Source: Pilatotrama ljubarskyi (lineage: Eukaryota; Basidiomycota; Agaricomycetes; Polyporales; Polyporaceae). Taken from it: a DNA stretch of 64,000 nucleotides. The position numbers were made by a program, and so were the translations under genes. This document shows, piece after piece, positions 13,952-27,330 of this stretch. The notes under the pieces are model-generated. The model was not told where the DNA came from, made no database searches, and worked only from the letters and a program-made list of their open reading frames with translations. Each line of letters begins with the position of its first letter. Position 1 is the first letter of the stretch. The stretch covers positions 901,102 through 965,101 of the forward strand of contig MU277670.1 of assembly GCA_022385805.1 (NCBI GenBank), read 5' to 3'.

Positions 13952-16900
13952 ATGTCGACCGACCCGCTCATAGTGCCGACGGCCGTGCCCGGGGGCTCGC
14001 TGCACTTCGCCACCGTCCGGGCGGACGGGACGGTGCAGGACGTGCTCGACGCGCTCGTCGTGAACCCAGAAGTCACCGCGGAGGTGCTCGGCGACCTCGA
14101 GCCGTACGGCTGGGCCGTGCAGCGCATCCGCAGGGAACATCACGGACGGCAGTGGGAGGAGGACGAGCTCGAGGCGCTCGGGAACGGTGAGTGTGGCTGG
14201 GGCCTTGGACGTGCTCGTGTGCGGGGATGGTCGAGACTGACTGGGGGACCGGACGGGCAGGGATCGTCTCGCCATCTCATGCCGTCGCACCGCTGCTGAA
14301 CGCACCTGCGTCGCCGACGGCGCGCTCGCACAGACACTTCTCCGCGTTCCCGCTCACGTCGCACCTGCACACGCCGACGCTCCGGCTGGTGTCGCTGCAC
14401 CCGTTCCTGTCCCTGACGGTCTCGTTCCTGCGCGTGCCGGAGATCCACGACGGGTTCGAGTGGAAGCTGTTCATCTCGCGCTCGACAACGGTCCGCGCCG
14501 CGGTCGATGCGGTGATCGACGAGCTCGGCTTGACGAAGGCGCTCCCTGTCCCTGGCGGCGGCGCCCTTGAGTATGTGCTTGAGGAGGTTTGGACGGCTGG
14601 CCACAGCGAGAGTGAGATTGGGTTTACTGCGTTTTGTCTTGCGATGGCGTGGAGTGCTGAATGGCCTTTTGCAGAGGCCACCAGGATAGCTTTTGAGATT
14701 ACGCTATCTGAGGTACTTGAGAACCCGCTCACTACGAATCCTTATGGATCGTCTGCTAGCCGCTCTTTCCGCTTCTGCGTTCCGGACGAGTGGTACCGTC
14801 GCTCGAAGTCGCGCACCACTTCCTCGACCTCGACAGACGTCTCCGAGGACACGATACGGAGGCTCGCGGACCTACAGGAGGATGATGAGGAAGACGAAGA
14901 GGAGGGCGGAGACGGCACCGCGAAGCCGAGATCTCTCGAGGCATCTGGCTCCCCGGATTCTCCGCGTGGGTTCATGGCTCCTATGGACTGGCGCGGTTCC
15001 ATCTCGCAGAACAGGTTCTCGAGTATCCTGGACAGCTGGATGCGTCCGCAAAGTCCCATAGCTCATGAAGACAGGTCGACTCCGGAACGGAAGATCGTCA
15101 GCGAACCGGTGCTTGTAGAGCACAAGACTGGCGACAGTACGGCGAGTGTCTCTGCGGCCGAACTCTCCGCGGGAGGTATTGATCCAGCCGAGTTTGAGCA
15201 AATGCTTGTAGGTGGTCAGAATCCATCCACGATTCATGTCTGTCTAATACAGCGTAGGACGACCTGGGGCTCAAGGGCCCGAAGCGCGAGGCAATGTATC
15301 GCCTGCCGCCGGAGCAGAAGCGCTACCTGCTAGAACAGAACCAGGTCTCTCGAGCATCGACGCTCTCCAGGAGTGCTGGTGCCAAGGTGAACAAACCTCC
15401 AGCGGCACCATCTACATATGGCCCTGCCAGTGCAGCAGCAATTCTGCCACGCCTAGTGCCCCAGCTGACTGGAGACTCGAGCATCATGAAGCGGTTCTCA
15501 ATCGCTGGATGGGGCGCAGGAACCTCGTCTCCCGCTAACGGCCCTTCAGAGTCTCCCCGCTCAAGCGTCGATATCGGAAGCAGGCGCAGAGATTCGATGG
15601 TTTCTCTGAAGTCGCCTACGGAGAAGGCTGCCGAGCCTCCTGCTTTGCAACCGCAGACGACTGGAGGTCTGTGGAGTAGCTGGTGGATGTCTTCCGGCGG
15701 AGATAAAGGAGCAGCCGGGAGTAGCGCGAAGGAAGCTGAAAAGACCGCAGGTTGGTACGCCGCAGGAATACGCAACGGGCGCACGACGGATACAAAGCTC
15801 GTCAAGCACCTGATCTCACTTCGCGTTCATCTGTCTACGGCCAACTTGGCGTGGGTAGAAGAGTTCGTCACGACGGAATCTGGGATGAACATTCTGAGCG
15901 ACCTGCTCGCAAAGCTGGTCAGCAAAGGAGGAAAGCGCAAGAAGTTGACCGATATTGAAGACACAGTTCTATTAGAAACGATCAAGTGTCTCCGCGCCCT
16001 GCTGAACACCGAAGTAGGTTATCTGACATATCCATGTAACTCACGCAATGTTAACATGCGTCATGCAGCCCGGCTTCCGGGAAGTGCTTGCCCATCCAAC
16101 GCTGATCACCCACATCGCCTACTCCTTACACGGGTCTTCAGCAAAGCTGCGCACGCTTACTTCGGAGGTCCTCGCAGCGATTTGTGTCCTGTCGCTGAAG
16201 GAGGGACACAAGGCCGTGCTCTCGGCAATGTCGGACTATCGAGTCGAGTTTGAAGAGGCCTTCCGCTTCCAGGAGCTCATCGCGTCGATGCGACTGCCAG
16301 AGATGACAGATGACGAGGAGGCTGCTAGTGACGCCGGGTATGGCACTGAAGATGAAGGCGTCTGGGAGGCTCGAACGGCGTCCATGGCGTTGATCAATGC
16401 CTTGACAAATTGCCCGGACTCTCTCGAAGAGCGTATCTTACTGAGAGAAGAGTTCAGTCGGCGAGGGCTGAACGAGGTCATTGTGGTAGGTCCATCGACT
16501 TCCTGATGAGCAGAATCCGTGATGACACTGCCGTAGACGCTTCGATATATCAAACCTCCCGAGTCCCTGGTGACACAGCTGGACGTTTATACGGAAGAGA
16601 AGTTCGAAGATGAAGAGGACATGCGCGAGCGAGCGAGAGACGTCATGGATCACCGCCGATCTCGCTCAGAGTCTGAAGCGGTATTGGACGACTTGCTGAG
16701 GATCGCGAAACAGCACGACGAGCTGTATCCTTTGATGCTCGCCACGCTGAAGCGCTATGGAGATATCTTCGAGAGGGAGATGGATTCGTAGGTAACCGGC
16801 TGAACTCGGCACAGCTTGATGCTGACAGCGGGATACCCAGACAGCTGAAGGCGGATCTATTCGCTGTCCTCGACAAATTCGTGGAACAAGCTGCACTCCT

Positions 16901-19900
16901 CGATGATTTGTAAGTTTGGCATTCTGGTTTAAGAGGTCTTCCTTGTAGTGACCCGCGAATCCTCTTCAGCGACGAGAGCTGGTGTGCATTTCTCAAGCGT
17001 TTTGCGGAGTCGGTACAACACGTCACCGGGCAGGTTGTCGACGTCAAGCTTGCTTCAGATACCGACCACTCCCTCCTGCAAGACGAGATTGACCAGCTCC
17101 GTGCCACCGTGGACAAGCTGAGCGCCGAGGTGAGTCTCCCCGCATCGCTGTGGCGCCGTGTGTGATTGATTATTCTGACCATTCCAGCGTACTGAGCTTC
17201 GCAATGAGCTGGATCAACAGGTAGCCGAGCTGAACACCCTGAAATCTGTACCTGCGATCCCTGCATCCATTGGCCGAGGTGCCGGGAGAGGTAACCCTGA
17301 GGTATGCTTCCATGGGGCCATTGCTGCTCCAGTAGTTAACGGACTCCCATAGTCCACACAGAACTTCCACGGGCTTGTTCAGCGACTCGTACAGAAAGAG
17401 AAGCAGGTTCTACAACTGCAGGCTGAGCTCGACCGTATCAAGGCTCAGAACCCCACGGAATCCCGGGAACAGGTGGGCACGCTCGCGCTATCTTAGAGGT
17501 TGTACCAATCTTCTCCTCGCAGGATGAGCGCGCCAAGCGCGAACGAGATCGGGTGAAGTGGCATGCTCTCAACGAGGAGATCGCGAATCTGAAGTTGCAG
17601 GTACGTGACATAGCCCACCTGATCGGCCTTCACCTAATGAAACAGTAGACGGGAGAGCTTGAAACCGCCGTCGGGATCAAGGACAAGGAGATCATCTACC
17701 TCAAGCGCGCACTCGAGTCCGTCTACTCCCGCTTCCGTTCCCGAGAAGAAAGCAGGGAGTCAGAGACCCGCGAGGCCGAGTTCGATGCGCAGGCCATGGC
17801 TAGCCGGGCTATCGATAGTCTAACTCGGAAGGACGAGGAGATAGCTGCTCTTCGAGCTGAAATCGAGGATCTGAAGGTTCAGCTAGCCGCGAAGCCGAAG
17901 TTCATCACCGAGAAGGACTACAAGCATCAGGTCGCACCTCCACCTCCGCCCCCGCCTCCTTCCAGACCAGTCCGTGCGACTACTTTGCCTTCAACTATCA
18001 GCGGGTTGCCAAATGGCAGCAATTCAGCCCCTCTTGCGCCTCCGCCACCCCCGCCGCCTCCACCTCCTCCAGCACCCAGACCAGCACTGTCCCGCCCAGC
18101 GCTCGTTGAGCCTACGTCTATCGACGGCGCCGTCAGCTCGGCGCCACCGCCTCCTCCACCTCCACCGCCCCCTCCTCCGCCACCGCTGCTCTCACCTTCC
18201 ACGGTCCCTGGTGCTCCTCCGCCCCCGCCTCCGCCGCCACCACCCCCGCCACCTGGTGTCGGTGGTCCACCACCTCCACCTCCACCACCTCCACCGCCCC
18301 CAGTGCACGGTGTGAACGGTGGCCCTCCTCCACCCCCACCACCGCCGACTGCCTGGAAGGCTGCTGCAGCTAGACCTAGCCGTCCTGCGAAGCGTCTCAA
18401 ACCCTTTTTCTGGAACAAACTCGATGCACCGACTCTGCCTACCACTGTGTGGGGAGAGATTCCTGGCGATGTGTCGTTCGATCTGGATGACCTGGAGTCT
18501 ACCTTCTCCATTGAGAACGCGCCATCATCCAGCTCGCAGATCAGCCTGACTTCCCCGAAGAAGCAGAACGTGACTACACTGTTGGATATCACTCGCGCTA
18601 ATCACGTTGGTAAGTCGACATTCACCAGGTCCTTCGGTCGGTACTTATAACCTGGCGGAAAGCTATCATGCTTTCACGAATCAAGATAGGTCTGTCCGAT
18701 ATCAGGCGAGCTCTACTAGAACTGGATGACCTCAAGCTATCCGTGGACGACTTGCGGGCAATTGGCAGACAGTTGCCCACCGCCGAAGAGGTGCGGCATA
18801 CTCTAGGCACCCGCATATATGTGCTCACTGAGGTTCTCCCTAGGTTACTAGGTTGAAAGACTTCGGAGACCTCAGCAAGCTTGCCAAGGCAGATCAGTAC
18901 TTTGGGCAGATCATGACGATCCCTAGGCTCTCTCAGCGGCTGGAGTGTATGCTTTATCGGAGGAAACTAGAGCTGGAGATCGAGGAGATTCGGCCAGATC
19001 TCAACATTGTCCACATGGCGTCACGCGAATTGCGTTTGTCCCCTAGGTTCAGGCGTGTGCTCCAGGTAAGGCTTTGTTTATTGGACGGATTGTGTTACTC
19101 ATGTTCCCCCGTAAGGCTGTTCTCTCCGTTGGAAACGCGTTGAACGGCTCGACGTTCCGCGGGGGAGCAAGGGGCTTCCAACTGGACGCGTTACTGAAGG
19201 TCGATCTTCAAGACTCTCTACATGAGCGCAATGAACTTACCAAACCTTTCATTGTAGCTTAGGGAGACGAAGACCGTCAAAGCAACTCCAGACTGTCCGA
19301 CTTTGTTGCATTACGTGGCCAAAGTACTGCTGAGGAGCGACCCGTCGTTGGTGATGTTCATCGAGGACATGCCCCACGTCGAGGCAGCAGCTCGAGGTGA
19401 GCCTGGTGTTCTTGACACTCGAAACGATGCTTGGTCACGAGGGCTGACGATTAGATCCAGTCTCTGTACAGACGGTCCAGCAGTCTGTCCAGTCCCTTGT
19501 CGGTGGGCTGAAGCAGGTCAACGAGGAGATCCAAGAGCTGCGCAGGATGCAGCTCGGCCCTCAGGACCGCTTCGTAATTGTCATGCAGGTGAGTACAATC
19601 GTACTGTATTCGACGTATTTGTCGTTCATGGCGACCAGCCATTTGCTCTGCAAATGAGCTCTGTTGTGGAGTCCCTCAAGAACATGGCCACCTCTTTGGA
19701 GAGCGAGTTACGGTCCTTGCTGGCATTTTATGGAGAGAATCCAGATTCTCCGGAAGCCCCCAAGCCGGAAGATTTCTTCGGTCTCATCCTCTCGTTTTCC
19801 TCATCATTGCAGAAAGCTGCTTTGGAGGTACACGACGCGATGCCCAAGGTCGAATCGCCTTCCCCCAACATCACTGCGGAGGAGCCTTCGTCTCCTCCCG

Positions 19901-20161
19901 GCGAATCAGTGCGTCCCATTTTCTTGTCCGTTCCCATCGGGATCCTCAGTTCCGCAGACCATCAAGGGCACCGACGCCGCCAAGAACGATACGCTACGGC
20001 CCTCGTACAGTCGTGCGACAGGCCGATCCGTGGGGCGCGGCGACCTGGACCAGGCGATTCGCAGCATGCGTTCCGGCAAGAGGCGAGAGCGTGCTGCTCC
20101 GTCGCGGCCGCTCAGCAAGATCTTCGTCGATGGTGCGCGCACCAGCCGGATCTTCGAGTGA
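13952..20161 (+). CDS. Formin, actin nucleator (GBD-FH3-FH1-FH2-DAD)
   Basis: Nineteen exons give 1741 aa: 13952-14186, 14261-14611, 14675-15207, 15258-16013, 16069-16485, 16537-16787, 16841-16909, 16970-17129, 17188-17301, 17353-17472, 17523-17600, 17649-18609, 18663-18790, 18844-19065, 19116-19199, 19258-19396, 19455-19588, 19639-19908, 19958-20161. Order of parts: GTPase-binding/FH3 armadillo region (to about 800), coiled coils (about 850-1110), a very proline-rich FH1 (about 1122-1262) that would feed profilin-actin, FH2 from RLKPFFWNKLD (about 1275-1660) with the SVGNALNGS and GFQLDALLKL blocks, and a C-terminal DAD (GDLDQAIRSM near 1701). This is the autoinhibited, Rho-regulated architecture of fungal Bni1/SepA/Cdc12 formins, which assemble actin cables and the septum ring. 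The 63-nt intron at 14612-14674 is stop-free and frame-preserving. Confidence 0.93.
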
Positions 20162-20319
20162 TCTCTGTCCTGCCGGACGGTCGCGTTGTATACCAAGGAC
20201 ATGGGTATGCTGAGTTAACTTGTAGAGTGCTGGAGGGGAATCACTGTATCTCACTGGATCTAATGACTGTAATGACTTATACCTTGACTACCTCCCTTCC
20301 AATCGAGTGTCTGATGATG

Positions 20320-21737
20320 CTATAGTACTATCTGGTTGAGAGGCGTCACTTTGTCGCATCTCTCTACACAGTCGAGGAAGAGCTTGAAGAAGCCGTCGAC
20401 CTTCGCAGGGCGACTCGTAAGTCTCATCAAGAGTGAACCATAGCTCTCAGACGTACATCGAGTTTCTCCGCGACCATACAGTTCTTGCCGTTCCGGCCCC
20501 AGGAGTCATTGCACTGGCGATAGTTCCACACGTCTACGACGGTCTCGCCAACTGTGTGCGTCCCGCTCAGCTCGACGTCCACGCGGAACCTCCGGCACTT
20601 GAATAGCTCGGGTGCTGCAACGTATGCAATCGTCAGTGCGTCGTGCAATGGCGGGCCGTCCATGAACCCAAACGTGGACTTGTATGAATCCGTGAAGAAG
20701 CTGATCAGAGTAGAAAGCATGTAGCGGAGAGGCGTCGCAGGTGCGGGAAGGGAGCCGTCCAGGGCGAGTGGGGCGCGGGGATTGAGCAGTTTGCTGTGTA
20801 TGGCCTGGGTAACAATGGCGGTATGCGTGACGTTCAGTGGTATCATGGTCTTCTTGACAGGAAGGTCGAGAACTATTTGAGCCGCTTCCGCTGTGGGACA
20901 AGGTGAACGACCGGTATCAGTGAGTTCAGAAACGTTGCGTACGATCACATAGGATGTTGAATTCTACGGGGCATCAATCAGCACAAGTGCCTTCACCAGG
21001 AATGTGTTAGATACTGACCTGCAGACGCGGAACGGTTGCCAACACCAACGCCTCCGCCCATGAAGACGAACTCCTCTGGAACGCGAGCGGCATGAGCGGC
21101 ATTGCATGGACGTGCACACGGGCGGCGACGAACCGATGTACTGGACAAGCTCAGGGTATACCCTGGCGAATAGTGCAATGTTTGTCATGGGGCCGGTAGA
21201 CACCATGGTGAGCTTCATTCCGATGCCTCCTTTCCACTTCGAACCGACTGCTTTCGCCATTGCCTCCACAGCACGTATTGACTCCTCGCCGTGGTCTAGC
21301 AGACGAGCGCGGACCTCGGGGCTGTCAGCAGGGGGCAGGCCGTCGACACCGCCGAGCCCATCCAGACCGTGAATCTCTGGATCATGCCTCTCAGGCCGTA
21401 TCAGAGGCTTTGTAGCACCAGGGTGGACACTGATGTGTTCTGCGGCTGCGAAAGCGTAGAGACATCGCGCTGCGTTGTTGTTGGTATTCTCCGCGCTCGC
21501 ATTTCCATGAACCTGGTAAAACCTGAGCCCGAAAGCCAGAAAGACACGGAACTGCGCGGTTTGGACGTACTGTGGATATTCCGAGGAGGCGCACGTTGGG
21601 ACAATGCAATGCCAGCATGATGGCTGTGGCATCATCGTGTCCCTATGCATGCGAGGTCAGATCAAAGCAGTCATCGACCATCCTGAGCCAGGCAAAGGCT
21701 TACTGACGGGATCGCAGTCAAGCCAGATACACTTCAT
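20320..21737 (-). CDS. Inosine-uridine preferring nucleoside hydrolase
   Basis: Exons (minus) 21737-21708, 21642-21571, 21512-21134, 21075-21019, 20963-20943, 20890-20457 and 20400-20320 give 357 aa. The N-terminus has the Ca-binding family signature WLDCDPGHDDA, split by the first intron between P and G. Further family blocks are HGNASAENTNNNA, GPMTNIAL, EFVFMGGGV, FNILCDPEAAQIV and MDGPPLHDAL. It would hydrolyse the N-glycosidic bond of nucleosides such as uridine or inosine to base plus ribose (salvage; Urh1-type), in the cytosol. The 21-nt exon 5 is supported because it restores the invariant CDPEAA block. The last exon is chosen over an earlier stop at 20427-20429 because it gives the usual C-terminal helix. 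Confidence 0.9.
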
Positions 21738-22102
21738 GGTGGGTTGTGGGCAGAAGCGACCAGGAATTCAGCTCACGGAGACCCTGGCACGCAACTTGCA
21801 GCACTTATCGCCTGCTATGTATGATCAAAGGTGGTCCATCCAGCAATCGGTCTCAGCATCGATGATGGCAACAGACCCCCGCATGGAATTCGAGCTGCCT
21901 TACATTGAGAGATCTAGGCGTATGTTTCCTGTCAGAGCCGTGTGTTAGGCGCGGGGAAGCCACTTGCAATGGGCGGCTTACCTGATTCGGTAAAACGCTG
22001 CTTACCTAACCCGATTTTTGAGCAGACCGCCTTGCGGAGGATGCAGCAGCACACGACCCTGGTCAACACCGTCGGTCCCGGCGTCGCGAGCGCAAGTCAG
22101 CG
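21738..22102. promoter_or_regulatory. Bidirectional promoter, nucleoside hydrolase / RRN3
   Basis: These 365 bp lie between divergent start codons. No gene is seen. A plus-strand ORF from 22018 is only a shadow frame of RRN3 exon 1. Confidence 0.45.
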
Positions 22103-24727
22103 ATGGACCCTCACTCCCGCTTTTCTCACTTCAACTCTCGCCAGACGAAAGCGGGTCCCGTCGCATCCTCCTCGCGGTTTATGGAGTCAAGCAAGCTCAC
22201 CATCTCCTTGGACGGCTTCACGCCCAAGAAGGGACCGAAAACGCCTTCCACGCCCAAGAAGTCATCATCCGCCGCCCAGTCCACGCTCTACGTTGAGAGG
22301 CCGATCGTGACGAACTCTAGAATCAAGCAAGGTGTGTGGTCAGTGAAGTCCGTCTTGGGTGGCTCTGTCCTGACTCCCGATGGAGATGAGCAATACAGGA
22401 AGGACATGCATCTCGCATTCGTTAACAATGCTCTTCAGCAGAAGGCAATGGTAATGTCCCGCGAGCCGCGCCGCCTCGCTACTCTCCTAACTTGATGCAT
22501 ATAGGGCATCAGCGATGCATATGACGAACTCGTCGACCAATTCAATCCCAGAAAGATCACCCCCGACGCTCCATCCCCCGCCCCTCAGCTGCGCCTGTGG
22601 ATCCTTGCTCTCTCGCATGTAGTCTCTCGCTTAGAGCGCGTCCACTCGTCTCTCGTGGAAGCAATCGTGAACATGCCGTGGACGACGATGGACACGAGTT
22701 TTGTCAAGTCCTACACCAACTTCATCGGCGTGCTGGTCAGCGCCAGGCCAGAGTACCTGTCTCTTGTTCTTGGGAGGATTGCGCAAGGACTGACCTACCG
22801 TGCGTACCCTCTACCGTTCGTACCGCCCCCTTTGTGTTTACTCTGCCACAGAGTCTGGATTGCAAGCCTTGGATGCAGGGCTACCAGAAACCTCTTCTAG
22901 ACCCCTCACCCGCCGTGTCGTATATGACCGCATCCATTTTCTCCTGCGCCACCTGATCTCCTTGGTCCCCACCCTCCCTGCGACACTGCAGCCTCTCCTG
23001 GCCCGCAACTTCCCCCATAAGCGGCAAAATCAGATCGCGCAGGTTACCTACATCCGCAATCTTCTGCGGGTGACGGAGTATTGCCCCGAGATTGCGGACC
23101 GGATACTGGCCACCGTCATTGACCGCGCCATCCAGATCGACGTGCGTCGTAGTTTGGTGAATTACCGGTCGTCACGCTCACTGCTTTGATCACTTGCAGG
23201 TTGAGATTCAGGTCGAACTGGAGGAGCTGGAGGAGCAGTTGGAATCGCAGGAGCAAAGCGAGATGTTCGAGCTAGATCCCTTTGATACTGTATTGGGGCA
23301 GGAGGGCGATGGTAGTGAATCAGACGAGGAAGACGGCGGCGAGGATGACAACTTAAGTGACCTCTCGTCCGACGCCGGAGGCGACCCAGCTGACGACTCA
23401 GGCCAAGAGGACGAGGCGACCGACTTCCAACACATACAGAGCATGGTTAACAAGCTAGATGCTATCCTCAAGATCATCTTTGACCACTTCAACCAGACAC
23501 ATCGCGATACCGACCCCGTCGCCACTCCACTCCCCTCTACCCCAAGCTCCCGCTCCGACTCTCCTTCGCTACATGCCGACGCTCCCCGCTCCATATCCCC
23601 GACTACGGTTGAAGAAGGCAAGGCGCTCAGGCGCGCCCAGTTCAACACCCTCCTCTCGATCTTCGACCGTACCATCCTCCGCACCTTCAAGTCGCGCTAC
23701 ACGCAATTCATCGTCTTCTGGTACTCCTCACTCGATCCCGAGTTCTCCGACCTCTTCCAGGGGATGCTGGTCTCCAAGTCGCTGCTCGAGGAGGATCAGC
23801 CAGCGGTGACGCGCGCCGCGGCGGCGAGCTACATCGCGAGCTTCGTCTCGCGCGCGCAGTTCGTCGACCGCGAGGGCGCGCGGCGCGTTGTCTCCGTTCT
23901 GTGTAACTTCCTCCGCAACCGCCTGGACGTGTTCGACGCACTCACCAAGGCGGGCGTGCAGCAATCGATCGGTGCGAACGTCGCGCAACACAGCGTCTTC
24001 TACGCCGTCGCCCAGGCCGTATTCCTCATCTTCTGCTTCCGGTGGCGAGATCTACTCGAGGACCAGGATGAGGTCGACGAGTTCGCGCCCGCGAACGGCC
24101 CGCCGAAGAAGTGGATGCCGGAGCTGGATATCATTCAGCGGGTGGTCACGTCTGAGCTCAACCCGCTTAAAGTTCGTTTTCCTACTGTCCTCGACATCCG
24201 ATGTGTGACCCTGACCCGCTTTGCGACAGGTGTGCTCGTCCAACGTCGTGATGCAATTCGCGCGCGTTGCCCACGCCACTGGGTTCGTCTACTGTTACTC
24301 GATTATGGAGGCGAACCGCCGCTCAGACTACGCGCCCTCAACGCCTGGCGCGACCAATGTCGCGAATGGCGGGCGTCGTCCCAAGGGCCTGATGTTCGAC
24401 CACCCGATGACCTCCGAGCTCAATACATTCTTCCCGTTCGACCCCTACAAGCTCCCGAGGTCGGGCTCGTACATTCAGGGCGTCTACCGCGAGTGGTCGT
24501 CCGTAGCCATCGACGATGATGAGGATGAGGACGAAGAGGAGGACGAGGACGAGGAGGGTGATGGCGAGGCAGGAGAGGAAGAGGATGCCGCATCATCTCG
24601 ACCTGCCGGGATTCTCATAAACGGTGCTCGACCGTCATCGGGAACAGAAGACGATGCGAATGGCCTGGGGGAGTCCTTCGGAGGTATGAGTATCAGTCCC
24701 CAGCTCCCTCAGGTCCTCGTTTCGTAG
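22103..24727 (+). CDS. RRN3: RRN3 / TIF-IA, RNA polymerase I initiation factor
   Basis: Exons 22103-22331, 22386-22450, 22505-22799, 22852-23141, 23200-24171 and 24230-24727 give 782 aa. RRN3 bridges RNA polymerase I to the rDNA promoter factors in the nucleolus. The HEAT-like body shows family blocks such as LRLWILALSHVVSRL, VYDRIHFLLRHLISLVP, QAVFLIFCFRWRDL and NPLKVCSSNVVMQFARV. The second half continues into TSELNTFFPFDPYKLP. An acidic insert (about 318-360) and an acidic C-terminal stretch (about 710-735) are typical of the family. In yeast the internal acidic loop and its phosphorylation regulate Rrn3; regulation here is inferred only. The gene ends 117 bp from the convergent F-box gene. 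Confidence 0.93.
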
Positions 24728-24844
24728 CCATTCTTTCTTCGCTCACGATCTATTCTTGATGATACCGCTACCAGAACACCTGTTCTATTTCTACTGGTAC
24801 TGCTGTGCTCGCTATGCTGTCGCTACATATCTGCTATACATGGT

Positions 24845-26967
24845 CTACAATCCGGGGGTAAAATCAATGAAGCATACCGAGCCCACTCCAGAGGCTACGG
24901 CAGCGTCCAAGTCAGCATCTACGCTCCACCGCACATCATCGACCGAAATAAGGTCCATTGAGATATTGCACTTACCTGGAGCAGGCTCGAAGCGCCGTTC
25001 ACCGACGGCGCGCGCCTCGCGCTTCGCGACGGAGTGCGCAAGGAGCGCGACGTCCCAGACAAGCCAGAGCGCAGTCCGCGTCATTTGCATGCCGTTAAAG
25101 GGCACGCCTTGGCCGCGCGCCCAACCAACGAGCTCGTGGTTCGAGAAGTCGAGCAGGCGGTAGGCGGTGGCATCGGTAGCGATCGTGGGCCGTTCGTGCA
25201 CTTCGGCGGCGGTGCGCCCGCTGTGGTACGAAGAGTTGAGGGTGACGATGAACACGTCCTCCCATGCCTGCAGGTAGGATACAAATCAGAGGGAGCGACC
25301 ACGATTCATCAGAGAAGAAGCATACCGTGCGCACGGCGAGACGACGAAGCTCCGAGTCCCAGGACACGTCGCGCAGAGGCTCGTCTATGAGCAGATACTC
25401 CGTGATGTCAGTGAAAAGCATGCCGCCCTCGACTCGCGCAAAGTCCCATGCGAAGTACAGCAGCCCGAAGGCGGTCGCGGCGACGATGTGCTTGCCATCC
25501 GGGGAGAAACGAGCTTGCAAGACGGCATTCAGTACGATGCAGTACTGTGTAGATAGAGGGTTAAACGTACCGCATACAAAGCCGGGCTGAGGGCGAGGTC
25601 CGCTAGCAGGTATGAGCGCGTGCATATTTGCGCGCTGGGCAGAGAGCGAAGGCGGGACGATGTCGTATCTCTCTAGCACGTCGCGCCCACGAGCGGTCGT
25701 GAGCACGGGGAGGGCCGCGCTATGAATGGCAACTGACGCGGGCTCTATGAGATCAGCAGCGGACAGCATCAACAGGTGGGCGGTCGTCTGCCGCGCCGCA
25801 GGGGTATCGATGTCGCCCAACACGAGCACTTCCGGCGGGTTTTCATCCGTCTCTGCGCTCGCCGCGGTGGGCTTCTCCGACTCGCCGGTGCAATGCTTCG
25901 GGAGACGGTAGACCGCCACGACGGTGTACATACATATGCAGAGGTGCTCGCGCGTCAGATCAATATCCATCGCGATGCGGTCGTGAGCAGGCGGGAACTG
26001 GAAGAGCGGGGACATGCCGCGCATAGGACCTGAGCCCACGGAAACGCGCCAGACGACATCGCCAGACGTCACGTCCACAACGGTGACATCGTTTGGGTTG
26101 CCGAACCCGATGTACGCGAGCAGCGGGTATGTCACCCGGAACAAGCGGATGGTGCCGATGTCGTGCGCGGTGTCGATGTACGCGTGAGGCACGAAATGAC
26201 CGCGGTCAGACTCGCGCGCGACTGGCGCGAGCACCCCAGCTTGGACTTGGAAGTCGCGGATGGCAGCTGGCGAAGGAGCAATGACCGGGGTCGTCACGAT
26301 CTGACCGCGGCGGCGGAGGGCATTGGAGTTAGCGTCTGCGCCGCGCCGCCAGATCTCGAGCCCAGAATGCTTGGCCATGAAGACGAGGAAGCCGTTGGAC
26401 AAATCACAGCGGGTAGTCCCCACATATTGCTGTCAACCGTGCGCATTAGTCGAAGAAGCGATGAATGAGTCCGAGAAGACGCACATTGCTGAGAGCCCAG
26501 AGGAGACGGCCGTCCTCGAGAGCGCGTACGACGAGACCGCCCTTCCTGGAAAGAGAAATGGCCGTGTTCTGTTCCTCGTCGACGACGAAGTTTATGACGG
26601 TGTCCTCACTAGGTCGGAATCCCCCCTCGCGCACAAAGCCATGTCCGTCCCAGTTGCGTTCCAACGTCGCCCAGCGGCGACACAGTTCCTTCCAATCCCG
26701 CGCCCCAGAAAGCCACTCCTCGCCTGCGGCTTGCGCTGCGTCCTCGAGCGAAGTCTGAGGCTTAACGAAGCGGTGGTATATTGCTGCCTGGTGGTATATG
26801 GTCTCCTCATGCGCCTCGAAGAAACCGTTGATTCTCTTGCATACTAGACGCAAATGGTACAAGTCGTTGAGCGAGAGGTATGCGAGAACATGGAGAGATA
26901 TGTCCGCAGGTAGAGCGAGCAGCGTCGACGGCGATGGCGGCGGTTCCTCGTCGATCGGGGTGGTCAT
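24845..26967 (-). CDS. F-box protein with predicted beta-propeller
   Basis: Exons (minus) 26967-26485, 26429-25571, 25513-25326, 25267-24976 and 24894-24845 give 623 aa. An F-box sits at about residues 16-55 (LPADISLHVLAYLSLNDLYHLRLVCKRI). It would bind Skp1 and make this a substrate receptor of an SCF ubiquitin ligase. The rest has beta-rich repeats resembling degenerate WD40 blades, for example ARFSPDGKHIVAATAFGLLYFAWD. The 81-nt intron at 24895-24975 has a strong GTAAGT donor but is stop-free and a multiple of three. Splicing it leads to the C-terminus SVCFIDFTPGL. No target can be named. I recognise the architecture but not a characterised orthologue. Confidence 0.82.
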
Positions 26968-27330
26968 GGCAAGAGCTAGAGGATGTCGTAGGAGAACGAG
27001 TTCGCGAGCTGCAGAGAGCGCCGTGGTTGTAGTCTTAGTCTAGTGGTACAAAGCAGTGGAGTCTATACGTTATGTCGGGGAGTGCATGTCTGGTCGAATG
27101 CGGTGGTACAAGTACATCATCGTCCTTCGCTAAGCACCATAGGCGCCCGGCGTTGTTCCATGGTAAATGCGTCCGCTCCTCGAAATTCCTCGAACATGCT
27201 TGCAAACGGCGAAGATGGACCGCATGTTTGGAAAGACCGACCCCCATTGTCATGGGATGCAAGGAGGATGCAAGAAGATGTGATGCTATATCCCTGAAGA
27301 GTCCGTCACTCTAATAATCAACCGCACAGA
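26968..27330. other. Intergenic: F-box promoter and lipin 3' region
   Basis: These 363 bp lie between the F-box start and the lipin stop, both on the minus strand. No coding or repeat feature recognised. Confidence 0.4.

Noticed and set aside
17927..18592. Minus-strand 221-codon glycine-rich open frame
   Set aside because: It is the complement of the proline-rich FH1 segment of the formin. Proline codons read as glycine on the other strand.
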